DNA of 8,441 bases from Bacteroidota bacterium (GTDB lineage: Bacteria; Bacteroidota; Bacteroidia; Chitinophagales; Chitinophagaceae). The notes under the pieces were generated by a model. The model made no database searches. It was given only the letters and a program-made list of their open reading frames with translations, and was not told the DNA's origin. This document shows positions 1 through 8,021 of this stretch, piece by piece (within the stretch, counting starts at the first letter, position 1; every line of letters starts with the position of its first letter). The stretch covers positions 1 to 8,441 of the forward strand of contig JAEZAY010000434.1 in assembly GCA_023427575.1 (NCBI GenBank). The letters run 5' to 3'. Position numbers and translations under genes: made by a program.

Positions 1-1110
1 TCTTTATACAGGCTGGATGTATACCGCGATCATCTCAGAAAACGCCGGAACGTTCAAACCATAATGGTCGGATTTTCCGATGGAACCAAAGACGGCGGCT
101 ACCTGATGGCCAACTGGAGCATCTATAAGGCCAAAGAAGAACTGACCCGCATTTCAAGAGAATATGATGTGGATGTAGTGTTTTTTGACGGCAGAGGCGG
201 GCCACCGGCAAGAGGCGGCGGCAAAACGCATAAGTTCTATGCTTCGATGGGAAACAATATTTCCAACGAGCAGATTCATCTTACCATCCAGGGGCAAACC
301 GTAAGTTCCAATTTCGGAACTGTCGACTCCGCTCAGTTCAATATTGAACAGTTATTAAATGCGGGCATCTCCAATGGATTACTGGATAATCATCAGTCAA
401 CGCTCGAATCCAATCAGGAAGAACTGATCCAGGAAATGGCCGATGAAAGCTTCCGGGCCTATATCGCGCTGAAAGAGCATCCTGAATTCATGAGTTATCT
501 CTCTTTTATCAGCCCTTTAAAATTTTATGGCGAAACCAATATTGGCTCAAGGCCTGCGAAAAGAGGTTCATCTTCCAAGTTGAACCTGAAAGACCTGCGG
601 GCAATCCCATTTGTAGGCGCCTGGAGTCAGTTAAAGCAAAACGTAACCGGTTATTATGGAGTGGGAACTGCTCTTTTTGAAATGGAGAAAAAAGGCAAAC
701 TGGGCGATGTGAGAAGCCTCTATCAGCAATCATTGTTTTTCCGCACCCTGATCGACAACTGCGAAATGGCGATGAAGAAATGTTTCTTTCCCCTTACAGA
801 ACACCTGGCATCTCAACCGGTGTACGGAGAGATCTGGAACCTGATCTATTCGGAATATGAACTGACGCAGCGATATCTTTTCAAGATAACCGGTAACAGC
901 GAACTGATGGCAAATTATCCGGTAGAACAGTTATCGGTACAGATGCGCGAGCGGATTGTGTTGCCGCTTACTACCATCCAGCAATATGCGATGTCGGAGA
1001 TCCGGGAAATGGAAGAAAAAATGATTCCCAATCCCTCGAGAGAAAATTATGAAAAGCTGGTGATCCGCTGCTCCTTTGGGATCATCAATGCCGGAAGAAA
1101 TTCTGCCTGA
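1..1110 (+). CDS. ppc: Phosphoenolpyruvate carboxylase, C-terminal part (5' end outside window)
   Basis: The frame is open from base 1 to the TGA at 1108-1110, giving 369 residues. The internal ATG at 64 is not the real start, because the reading frame continues upstream with family-like sequence. The enzyme adds bicarbonate to phosphoenolpyruvate to form oxaloacetate in the cytosol, refilling the TCA cycle. Visible motifs are GFSDGTKDGG (its Lys matches E. coli K546), the glycine-rich catalytic loop GRGGPPARGGG (the two Arg match R581 and R587), IGSRPAKR followed by LRAIPF (the segment containing substrate and allosteric contacts), and a C-terminal RNSA matching the RNTG end of E. coli PEPC with its conserved Asn. 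The loop has PPA where proteobacterial enzymes have xxG, which I believe is usual in Bacteroidota. More than half of the protein, including the catalytic His region, is missing only because of the window edge. It converges on the operon to its right. Confidence 0.96.
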   Translation, partial: SLYRLDVYRDHLRKRRNVQTIMVGFSDGTKDGGYLMANWSIYKAKEELTRISREYDVDVVFFDGRGGPPARGGGKTHKFYASMGNNISNEQIHLTIQGQTVSSNFGTVDSAQFNIEQLLNAGISNGLLDNHQSTLESNQEELIQEMADESFRAYIALKEHPEFMSYLSFISPLKFYGETNIGSRPAKRGSSSKLNLKDLRAIPFVGAWSQLKQNVTGYYGVGTALFEMEKKGKLGDVRSLYQQSLFFRTLIDNCEMAMKKCFFPLTEHLASQPVYGEIWNLIYSEYELTQRYLFKITGNSELMANYPVEQLSVQMRERIVLPLTTIQQYAMSEIREMEEKMIPNPSRENYEKLVIRCSFGIINAGRNSA

Positions 1111-1111
1111 T

Positions 1112-1185
1112 AAAAAAAGGATTGGAAAACCAGAACCTGAACCGCTGAAGATCACAGCAGCTGTTCCGGCAGGTTTTCCAATCCT
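1112..1185 (-). terminator. Intrinsic terminator of the fecR-susCD-tlpA operon, branched hairpin with U-tract
   Basis: Two perfectly complementary 14-base arms (1118-1131 and 1172-1185) lie between the convergent ppc and tlpA-like genes. Read on the - strand, the stem is followed directly by seven T (A-run at 1112-1118 on +), the layout of a Rho-independent terminator. It starts 10 bp after the tlpA-like stop codon. The 40-base loop is not empty: gaac/gttc at 1133-1136 and 1163-1166 can add four pairs, and 1140-1147 can pair with 1155-1162 (8 bp with G-T wobbles, 7-base loop). On the + strand no T-run follows the right arm, so it should serve the - strand operon rather than ppc. Confidence 0.85.
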
Positions 1186-1195
1186 AACTCAGGTA

Positions 1196-3124
1196 TTATT
1201 GTTCTGATAAGATCAGATCAATGGCCGCACTCAGCTTACGTTCAATGGCCGGACCTTCAAATCCAATCGACTTAAACTGGATTGAACCATCGGGGGCGAC
1301 CACATAGGTTGCGGGAATAACATTAAATCCGAACTTTTCACCCAGACGCTGATCATTGGTATAAAATACCGGAAAGGAATAACGTTTGTTCCCATACCAG
1401 CCCTGAGCATCCTGCAGGCTGTTATTTGAACCGGTATTCACGATCATTACCTGCACCCTCGAATCCTTCCTGTACTTCTCATACTGATTTTGCAGGTAGG
1501 GCATCTGTTTCATACAAGGCACACACCAGGTAGCCCAGAAATCAATAATCAGAAGTTTATTCTTCATTGATTCCGGAGAAACCGGATTGCCTTTTATATC
1601 CACCAGATTTTCCATAACCGGCGCGGGCAGATTGATCCTTTCTTTTTTTAACTGGGCTGTCATAAGTTCCTTCCAGTGATTCCTGACCCTCTTTTCTTCT
1701 GCCTCCCAATTCAAACTTTTGCTATTCCAGGCCAGGAAATCAGATTTCATTTCCTTAAAAGCGGTGGTATCATCCGCATCCATCCATGCCCGCTGCATTG
1801 AATACTCATAGGCTTTTCCAAAATTTTTCAGACTCCTGTACACCTTTGAAAGATCAGACAATGTTTCAGGATCCTGTGAAAACTCCACGGCCCTGGTGGC
1901 CGCCTGTTCGGCCGCTGCCCTCCTGCCCAATTTCTGAAGAATAAGCGCCTTCAGCGAAAGGCTGTTTGCCTGCGCTTTAGCTGTTACCTGTTTACGCGTT
2001 TCCTGATTCACCGGTGCGGGCAGATGACCTGTTTCCGGAAAATAGCGGATGAGCCCCGCCGGATATTTGTCGGCATACTGGTAAAGACTATCGGTCAGTT
2101 TTAAGGCCTGATCCAGCAAAATATTATGCTCCACAAAAAATCGGGCGGTTTCATAAAATTTCTCTGGTTTATAGGGAGTAGTATCCGGAACAATCAGACT
2201 ATAATGCAAAAGCGTGTTTTTAGAATCGGCCCGTTTAGCATAATATTCCATCAGGATCCGGCGGAAAGGCTCCAGGTACACCTGATCTTTCTTACTCGCT
2301 CCATTGATGATTTCATCTGTCTTTTTCTTTCTTTCCTGCTCATCTTTTATTGCCCGAACATCCGAAGCAATCAGTCCATACCCGGCTTCTGATCTTGGAT
2401 ATCGCTTTTTTACGATCTCCCGGATGGAATCAAGCCTGGAATTTTCACCGATGATCAGATACCCCATAGTTACGCGGTTCAGATTGCCCATTACGCCCGG
2501 GTTTTCGTTGAATCGCGCCGCGATAATATCCAGTCCTTTCTGCCGCAGGGCCGCTTTTTCCTCAGGGCCTGCCTTCTGCATCTTATTATGAACCAGACGG
2601 AGGCGGGCTTCGTAATTGTCGGGATACACCGACAATTCTTTTTCCAGTAAAGCTTTTTGCTTCACTGATAATGTTGAGTCCCTGCCTAATTGGGCAGAGA
2701 GGCTGTACGACTCATACAGATATCCATTCCTTACCCTTTCTCCATTTCTCACCACTTCCACCGCATAATGTTTACGTTGGCCTGGCATCATCCGGCTATT
2801 TCCACTTTCCAGGTAAAAAGTTGCATAAGCGCCATAAAATGGAACGGTAAAACCGGTTTCCCAAATGCCATTCTTCTTTTCCATCGGGATCCGCCACGGC
2901 AATTCATAAAAGGTGGAATAGGAAAAAACCAGTGTTACAGATGTAGCCGTATCCCCGATCGCCGAGCCGGGCTTGCGGGGATCAAATTTTACGGTAAAGG
3001 ATTGGCCTGGCTCCGGCTTTTGCGGGTATAGTTGGACCGGATCATTTCCAAAACAAACCATCCCGGCAAAAAGCAGGATCAGCGAACAAAACATTTTCAT
3101 TCCGATCTTATTTATAAAATTCAT
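1196..3124 (-). CDS. Periplasmic protein with TPR-like region and C-terminal TlpA/ResA-type thioredoxin domain
   Basis: The 642-residue product starts with a signal peptide (basic start, hydrophobic core around residues 12-22, FG-ND near the cleavage site). Cys24 lacks a proper lipobox (G-M-V-C), so a soluble periplasmic protein is more likely than a lipoprotein. Residues about 27-130 look like a beta-rich, Ig-like domain. Residues about 155-490 are helical, with TPR-like stretches near 385-450 (GRRAAAEQAATRAVEF, then NFGKAYEYSMQRAW). The thioredoxin fold covers about 500-640, with the active site WCVPC (C534, C537) in an IIDFWATW context and the cis-proline motif IPATYV (P604). TlpA/ResA proteins reduce or exchange disulfides in the periplasm; the substrate here is unknown. 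The mature protein has no other cysteines. The start chosen is ATG at 3124, 12 bp after the susD stop; an in-frame GTG at 3130 would add two residues. It is the last gene of the operon. Confidence 0.9.
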   Translation of the reverse strand: MNFINKIGMKMFCSLILLFAGMVCFGNDPVQLYPQKPEPGQSFTVKFDPRKPGSAIGDTATSVTLVFSYSTFYELPWRIPMEKKNGIWETGFTVPFYGAYATFYLESGNSRMMPGQRKHYAVEVVRNGERVRNGYLYESYSLSAQLGRDSTLSVKQKALLEKELSVYPDNYEARLRLVHNKMQKAGPEEKAALRQKGLDIIAARFNENPGVMGNLNRVTMGYLIIGENSRLDSIREIVKKRYPRSEAGYGLIASDVRAIKDEQERKKKTDEIINGASKKDQVYLEPFRRILMEYYAKRADSKNTLLHYSLIVPDTTPYKPEKFYETARFFVEHNILLDQALKLTDSLYQYADKYPAGLIRYFPETGHLPAPVNQETRKQVTAKAQANSLSLKALILQKLGRRAAAEQAATRAVEFSQDPETLSDLSKVYRSLKNFGKAYEYSMQRAWMDADDTTAFKEMKSDFLAWNSKSLNWEAEEKRVRNHWKELMTAQLKKERINLPAPVMENLVDIKGNPVSPESMKNKLLIIDFWATWCVPCMKQMPYLQNQYEKYRKDSRVQVMIVNTGSNNSLQDAQGWYGNKRYSFPVFYTNDQRLGEKFGFNVIPATYVVAPDGSIQFKSIGFEGPAIERKLSAAIDLILSEQ

Positions 3125-3136
3125 AAGCACTAATTA

Positions 3137-4531
3137 CTAATTATAACCCGGATTTTGTTCCAGGAAGGTGTTCGTCAGGATTGCGCTGGTAGGGATCGGA
3201 AACAATAGGTCGGTGGCTGTAATATCCGGTTTTTCAACCGCCAGTACAGTCAATGATCTTCCCGTACGTTTCAGGTCGAACCAGCGATGCCCCCATTCCG
3301 CAAATAACTCAGCCCGGCGTTCTTTTTCGACTGCAAGAAGCAGCTCGGGCTCCGTAATTTCAGCAGGCAGATCTTCCAGTCCCGCTCTTTTTCTGATCTC
3401 ATTCAGATCCTGGCGGGCCTCTTCAGCCTTGCCCTGTCTGGCTCTTGCTTCAGCCCTGATCAGGTACAATTCTGCAAAGCGCATAACCATGGAGTATTCT
3501 TCCACCGGCGTTTTTGTTCTGATTTTGTATTTGAATGGATAATGATAGGTAGTGCCGCTCAACACAAACGTATTTAACCAGTTTGCCTTTCTGAGATCGT
3601 TTTCTTCAAAACTTTCCACCGCCGAATTATAAGCGGGATAAAAAGAACGCCCTCCGGCCACGGCAGGAACCAGATTAAATCCTTCCCAGGTATTTACCCC
3701 GGCAGTTGAGGTATTTACAGTTTGCCATTGCAACAGGGCTTCGCCGCTGTTTTTAAGAAATACGGCCGAAAGATCGGATAGCAGCGAATACCGGTTGTCA
3801 GCAATCACTTTTGAAGCTTCCGTTTCGGCAAGGGCCCAGTCACCGCGATAGAGATAAACCCGGGCAAGCAGGGTCGTTACCACCGCTTTATTTGCGCGGG
3901 TACGCTCGGCGGAAGGATAGTTTTCGCCAATCAGATTCTGCGCATCTTTCAGATCGGCAATTATGGAAAGATAAACGGAATCTGTGGGGGTCCGGGGCAG
4001 ATTGGTATTGACAGCATAATCCGTATTAAGAATCAGGGGCACATCGCCAAAATAATTGACGAGGTAGAAATAATTGAATGCCCGCAAAAACTTCGCTTCT
4101 CCCGTCAGTTGATTCTTTGCATTTGGAGAAAGACTCACCGAAGCCGAGAGGCCTTCAAGCACTGAATTCAGATGATAGATATAACGGTAAGGATTATCCC
4201 ATAATGCGCGGACGAAAGAATTTCCCGGCAGAATATTATTCAGTTTCATTTCATCATAGGGCGCGGAACTGAGCCCATAATAAAACTCATCGGCGGCCAT
4301 GGCGGGAAGAAGATTGCCATGACTGTTTGCAAACTGGCTGTTAAAAGCATTCATCAGGCTATAAACTCCAAGCACAGCCGAAGTGGCGGTTTTATCGTCG
4401 GTAAATACAGTTCCAGATTCAAGTTGATTTTCCGGAGAGGGAACATCCACAAATTTGGTGCATGAAACCTGTAACAGTATCGATGCGATTATTACAGTAT
4501 ATATTGTTCTTTTCATTATTGCTGTTTTCAT
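3137..4531 (-). CDS. SusD/RagB-like outer-membrane nutrient-binding lipoprotein
   Basis: The 464-residue product has a lipoprotein signal peptide (hydrophobic core, then LLQVSC with lipidated Cys24) followed by the typical SusD entry TKFVDVPSPENQL. By family knowledge it is anchored in the outer membrane as the lid that captures ligand for the partner SusC. Family landmarks are GEAKFLRAFNYFYLVNYFGD (144-163), a TPR-type helix pair RANKAVVTTLLARVYLYRGDW (212-232), VMRFAELYLIRAEARARQGK (349-368), ERRAELFAEWGHRWFDLKR (404-422) and the C-terminal LLFPIP...FLEQNPGY. The length is on the short side of normal. It starts 18 bp after the susC stop in an A/T-rich gap with no clear Shine-Dalgarno sequence, as is usual in Bacteroidota. 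ATG at 4531 is used; the in-frame ATG at 4516 (MKRTIYTV) would give an equally good, more compact signal peptide. Ligand specificity cannot be read from the sequence. Confidence 0.96.
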   Translation of the reverse strand: MKTAIMKRTIYTVIIASILLQVSCTKFVDVPSPENQLESGTVFTDDKTATSAVLGVYSLMNAFNSQFANSHGNLLPAMAADEFYYGLSSAPYDEMKLNNILPGNSFVRALWDNPYRYIYHLNSVLEGLSASVSLSPNAKNQLTGEAKFLRAFNYFYLVNYFGDVPLILNTDYAVNTNLPRTPTDSVYLSIIADLKDAQNLIGENYPSAERTRANKAVVTTLLARVYLYRGDWALAETEASKVIADNRYSLLSDLSAVFLKNSGEALLQWQTVNTSTAGVNTWEGFNLVPAVAGGRSFYPAYNSAVESFEENDLRKANWLNTFVLSGTTYHYPFKYKIRTKTPVEEYSMVMRFAELYLIRAEARARQGKAEEARQDLNEIRKRAGLEDLPAEITEPELLLAVEKERRAELFAEWGHRWFDLKRTGRSLTVLAVEKPDITATDLLFPIPTSAILTNTFLEQNPGYN

Positions 4532-4549
4532 TATTTACACTTTATTTAC

Positions 4550-7500
4550 TTATAAGCCGAAACGCAAGCCGATCGTATAGCTTCTGAGAACCGGCAGTGC
4601 CAACGGCTTCACTGATCCAAACGGATTCACCTGCGAAACAAAATCGCGGTCGAAACCTTTCGTTTCCGGATCCAGCCCCCGGTAATTGGTTATAGTAAAT
4701 AAATTTTGTCCCTGAAAATAAATACTGCTGCTGCTGATCTTCCAGCGACCGGTAAGATCCGACAGATCATACGAAAGCGAAACGTTTTTTAAGCGGATGA
4801 AAGAAGCATCCCCCCAAACCGCATCGGAATAGCGGTAGTAGTTACGGAAAGCGGTATAAGAAGCAGCCGATGAACTAACAGCCGCTTTCGGAATGGAGGT
4901 AACATCTCCTGGCTTGGTCCATCTGTCCAATGCCGCCTTATCCTTGTTTTTCATCAAACCATAACCATTGGCCATCGGACCATAATCATACATCGGTCCT
5001 TCCTGGCTTACAAACTGGAAGAAAACGCTTAAACGGAATTTCTTATAATCGAAATCATTGGCAAAACCGCCAAAAAATGCGGGAATGGTTGATCCCATTA
5101 CAACATAATCCTGATTTTCGGCCAGTGATCCGTTTCCATTCACATCCAGGAATTCCGGAATGCCGGTTTGCGCGTTCACGCCCAAAAACTGAAATCCTTT
5201 TACAATCCGGATCGACTGTCCGATCTCATAACTGTTTGCGTCGGCAGAACTTGCAAGTCCTGGATATTCCAGCAGTTTGTTTTTGGGGAATGAAATATTC
5301 AGGGAAGTATTCCAACTGAAATCTTTTCTGCGTACATTTCTTGTATTCAGTTCAAATTCAAGTCCCGAGTTTTCTACCAGTGCAGGCAGATTCGCGGTAT
5401 AGGATGTAAAGCCGGATTGAGAAGACAATGCATATCCTACCAGTTGATTGCCCGAGCGATTGTTGTAATAGCTGGTAGTAAAGAGAATGCGGTCGTTCAG
5501 GAATCCGAGTTCAAGTGCCGCTTCCAGTTTTTTATTCACTTCCCAGCTATAGTTTGGATTGTACACGCGGGTTGGATATAAACCGCTTTGTCCGGCATAA
5601 GGAAAACTGGTTGCACTCCAGGTATCGAGATACTGATAGTCGCCAATCTGATCGTTTCCGGTAGAACCGTAGCTACCGCGGATCTTACCGAAGCTTAAGA
5701 ATGGAAGAGCATCACTCACAAAATCTTCATTGCTGAAAATCCAGGCGGCTCCTACAGCTCCAAAATTCCCAAAACGTTTACCGGGTCCGAAACGCGATGA
5801 ACCATCTCTTCTGAAAGTAGCGTTTACAAGATACCTGTCCATCAGGTTGTAGTTCGCTCTTGCAAAAACCGAATTATAATGATACAGGTTGTTGACATTA
5901 TTAGCCACCATTAGGCTGGTAGCAGCCTGCATGCTTTTTAAAAGTGCATCACTGGCATAGCCGCTGCCGCGAATATTATTTCCTTCGGTGATGCTTTCCT
6001 GCCAGCTTGCCCCCAGCAGAACATTCAGTTTGCCCGATCCGATCGTTTTCAGATAATCTATATGTGGTTCGATAATATAGGTACCCACTTTAGTGCTTCC
6101 ATACTGCGCCGTACTTCCGGGTGCGGTCAGCGGATTAAAGCCCGAATTGGGAAAAGTCTGAATCTGGCTCATTGAAGATTGCGTATATCCCAGGTTGGCT
6201 TTCAGATTTAATCCCGGAATGATGGTATAACGGAGAACGCTATTCGCAATCAGGTTGGTGGTATTGGTTTGATAAGTCCGATTCAGGTAAGCAAGCGGAT
6301 TCTGCTCGTTTCCGAACCAGTGCAAAGATCCGTCGGCATTGTATACCGGGTAGTTTGGAGGCAGATCTATATACTGCGTGATATCGGTGGGAACCGACTT
6401 GTTCTTGTCAGTTGTCACGTTCATGGTAGCAGAAATATTAAACTTGCCATTGGCATTGCTGTGATCTACATTAAAAAGCAATCCTCCTCTTCTGTATCCC
6501 TGGTCGCCCAGAACAACCGTTGTTTCATTTCTGAACGTGGAACTTAACAAAAACCGCGTTTGTGCCGTACCACCTGAAACGGAAACCTGTGCTTCCCAAA
6601 GTTTGGCCGTATTTCCGATCAGAAGATCCTGCCAGTCTGTGTATGCATTCTGATCCCATAAAAGAAGATCGGGAGCATTGGCTTCTGTTTTATCTACACC
6701 GTCATTTTCAAAAGCTTCCTTCCTCAGGGCAATGTATTCGCTGGTGGAAAGCATCTCCAGTTTTCTGGAAACTTTACTGATACCTGTATAAATATTCGCA
6801 TTTACCTGGCTGGTACCGGCTTTTCCTTTTTTGGTGGTGATCAGGATTACCCCATTCGCCGCTCTTGATCCATAGATCGCGGTTGCATCGGCATCTTTTA
6901 ATACATCAATGCGCTCGATATCGGCGGGATTGATGCTGTTCAGCGGACTCTGTTTCCCGCCCGCACCTGAGAATTGATTCAGCGCTCCGGAAATAAAAGG
7001 AACTCCATCGATGATGTATAGCGGATCATTGCCGTTTTTAATCGAATTTTCGCCGCGGATCCGAACATCAAAACCAGATGCCGGTGATCCGTTTGATGAT
7101 GTAATCAGCAAACCGGAAACCCGCCCCTGCAATGCCGCCAGCGGATTTGATACGGGCTGCCTTTCGATCACTTCCGATGTTACGCTCGATACCGATCCGG
7201 TATTAAAGCGGCGGGCCGTTCTTCCATAAGCGATCACCTGTACTTCATCCAGTTGGCTAACCCTGGTGGTAACCTGAACGATGATCTCGCTCCGGTTATT
7301 GACCCGGACTTCCTGGGTCTGAAGATTTGTACCGGAAAAAACAAGGGTGGCAGTCTCGCTGAGATTTCTGATTTCAAAATATCCGTCCGAATTGGTGGTG
7401 GTGGCTCTTTCACTGCCCTTTACCGAAACGGTGACCATCTCTACGGGCTCACCATTCTGGTTAATAACCCTGCCTTTAACATCAAGAACCAGAATTTTCT

Positions 7501-7897
7501 TCGCTTCACTGTTTTCTGATTCCGGAAGAACCGGCTTCCTTTTCAGCACGATTGTTTTTTCAACAATGGCATAGCTGAAGGGCTGGTTTTTAAAACACTC
7601 TTCCAACACGCTTTCAAGGGCGGCTCCTTTCATATCAAGACTAACGCGCTCTGCCTGGCGGATCAGCTTTTCATTATAGAAAAACTGGTAGCCGCTTTGT
7701 TTTTCCAGCTCCCTGAAAACTTTCTGTAGCGGAAGATTTTTTCCGCTGATGGTAATGCTCTGGGTAAAGCCATTCGCGCTTAACTGAAGGCATCCGGCAA
7801 AAAACAGGAAAGTCAATAATTTCATTTTCAATACCAGTTGAGGGTTTGAAAAACCCGGCCTGGAAAACCAGGATTTACAATAAGCAGTTAAATGCAT
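4550..7897 (-). CDS. SusC/RagA-like TonB-dependent receptor with N-terminal STN signalling domain
   Basis: The 1115-residue outer-membrane transporter carries, in order: a signal peptide (hydrophobic core MKLLTFLFFAGCLQLSA at 25-41), an STN (secretin/TonB short N-terminal) domain at about 48-118 (ITISGKNLPLQKVFRELEKQ), a carboxypeptidase-regulatory-like beta domain at about 138-213, a possible TonB box near DEVQVIAYG (217-225), the plug at about 232-357 with the SusC signature DVLKDADATAIYGSRAANGV, and a beta-barrel to the C-terminus (YTIGLRFGL). Barrel landmarks include RDGSSRFG (697-704), GSYGSTGNDQIG (741-752) and DVNGNG (918-923). The STN domain marks it as a transducer that signals ligand binding to a FecR-type anti-sigma factor, and such a gene lies just upstream. 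ATG at 7897 gives a 24-residue lead-in before M25 (ATG at 7825), which would be an alternative start; such lead-ins are common in this family. The substrate is unknown, and no degradative enzyme accompanies it. Confidence 0.96.
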   Translation of the reverse strand: MHLTAYCKSWFSRPGFSNPQLVLKMKLLTFLFFAGCLQLSANGFTQSITISGKNLPLQKVFRELEKQSGYQFFYNEKLIRQAERVSLDMKGAALESVLEECFKNQPFSYAIVEKTIVLKRKPVLPESENSEAKKILVLDVKGRVINQNGEPVEMVTVSVKGSERATTTNSDGYFEIRNLSETATLVFSGTNLQTQEVRVNNRSEIIVQVTTRVSQLDEVQVIAYGRTARRFNTGSVSSVTSEVIERQPVSNPLAALQGRVSGLLITSSNGSPASGFDVRIRGENSIKNGNDPLYIIDGVPFISGALNQFSGAGGKQSPLNSINPADIERIDVLKDADATAIYGSRAANGVILITTKKGKAGTSQVNANIYTGISKVSRKLEMLSTSEYIALRKEAFENDGVDKTEANAPDLLLWDQNAYTDWQDLLIGNTAKLWEAQVSVSGGTAQTRFLLSSTFRNETTVVLGDQGYRRGGLLFNVDHSNANGKFNISATMNVTTDKNKSVPTDITQYIDLPPNYPVYNADGSLHWFGNEQNPLAYLNRTYQTNTTNLIANSVLRYTIIPGLNLKANLGYTQSSMSQIQTFPNSGFNPLTAPGSTAQYGSTKVGTYIIEPHIDYLKTIGSGKLNVLLGASWQESITEGNNIRGSGYASDALLKSMQAATSLMVANNVNNLYHYNSVFARANYNLMDRYLVNATFRRDGSSRFGPGKRFGNFGAVGAAWIFSNEDFVSDALPFLSFGKIRGSYGSTGNDQIGDYQYLDTWSATSFPYAGQSGLYPTRVYNPNYSWEVNKKLEAALELGFLNDRILFTTSYYNNRSGNQLVGYALSSQSGFTSYTANLPALVENSGLEFELNTRNVRRKDFSWNTSLNISFPKNKLLEYPGLASSADANSYEIGQSIRIVKGFQFLGVNAQTGIPEFLDVNGNGSLAENQDYVVMGSTIPAFFGGFANDFDYKKFRLSVFFQFVSQEGPMYDYGPMANGYGLMKNKDKAALDRWTKPGDVTSIPKAAVSSSAASYTAFRNYYRYSDAVWGDASFIRLKNVSLSYDLSDLTGRWKISSSSIYFQGQNLFTITNYRGLDPETKGFDRDFVSQVNPFGSVKPLALPVLRSYTIGLRFGL

Positions 7898-8021
7898 AAC
7901 TTGGGTTGGTTTGGTTATTAATTACAGTTTACCGACTGATTGATCTATTAGCTGAACTCCGAACCGGTTAGTGCGCCACACTGCCGGTTTTTTCATTCAG
8001 CCAGTTTTTTTGCACAGCTGT
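7898..8021 (-). promoter_or_regulatory. fecR-susC intergenic region, probable susC leader/promoter region
   Basis: This 124-bp gap is far longer than the 12-18 bp gaps further down the operon, so a separate susC promoter, possibly recognised by the partner ECF sigma factor, is plausible. I find no convincing match to the Bacteroidota housekeeping promoter (TTG and TAnnTTTG) on the - strand. Just before the susC ATG, the - strand reads as three CCAA-type units (aaccaaaccaacccaa, + positions 7901-7916) with no Shine-Dalgarno sequence. The assignment as a regulatory region rests on position and length only. Confidence 0.4.
7962..7993 (+). terminator. Hairpin with T-run on the + strand, in the fecR-susC gap (possible antisense terminator)
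   Basis: Arms aaccgg (7962-7967) and ccggtt (7984-7989) pair, and agtg (7970-7973) with cact (7979-7982) extends the stem inside a small bulge. Six T (7988-7993) follow on the + strand. This has the form of an intrinsic terminator pointing rightwards, against the flanking genes. It could stop antisense transcription before fecR, or on the - strand act as a structured element in the susC leader. The stem is short, so chance is possible. Confidence 0.3.

Noticed and set aside
931..1155. - strand open frame overlapping the end of ppc and the terminator
   Set aside because: It covers conserved PEPC coding sequence and the terminator hairpin, and its product resembles no family.
3050..3124. Lipoprotein signal in the TlpA-like protein (Cys24)
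   Set aside because: The residues before the Cys are G-M-V, which does not fit a lipobox that needs a small residue at -1; ordinary signal peptidase cleavage fits better.
5127..5146. EF-hand-like calcium loop DVNGNG in SusC
   Set aside because: A DVNG(D/N)G segment is a frequent feature of SusC barrels at this place, and the full EF-hand spacing is not met, so I do not call a separate calcium site.
4930..5319. Open frame of 129 codons on the + strand inside susC
   Set aside because: It is antisense to a well-supported SusC coding region, has no recognisable domain and is rich in His, Arg and Pro, as expected of a frame shadow. The same holds for the other + strand frames within 2100-4300 and 6260-8330.
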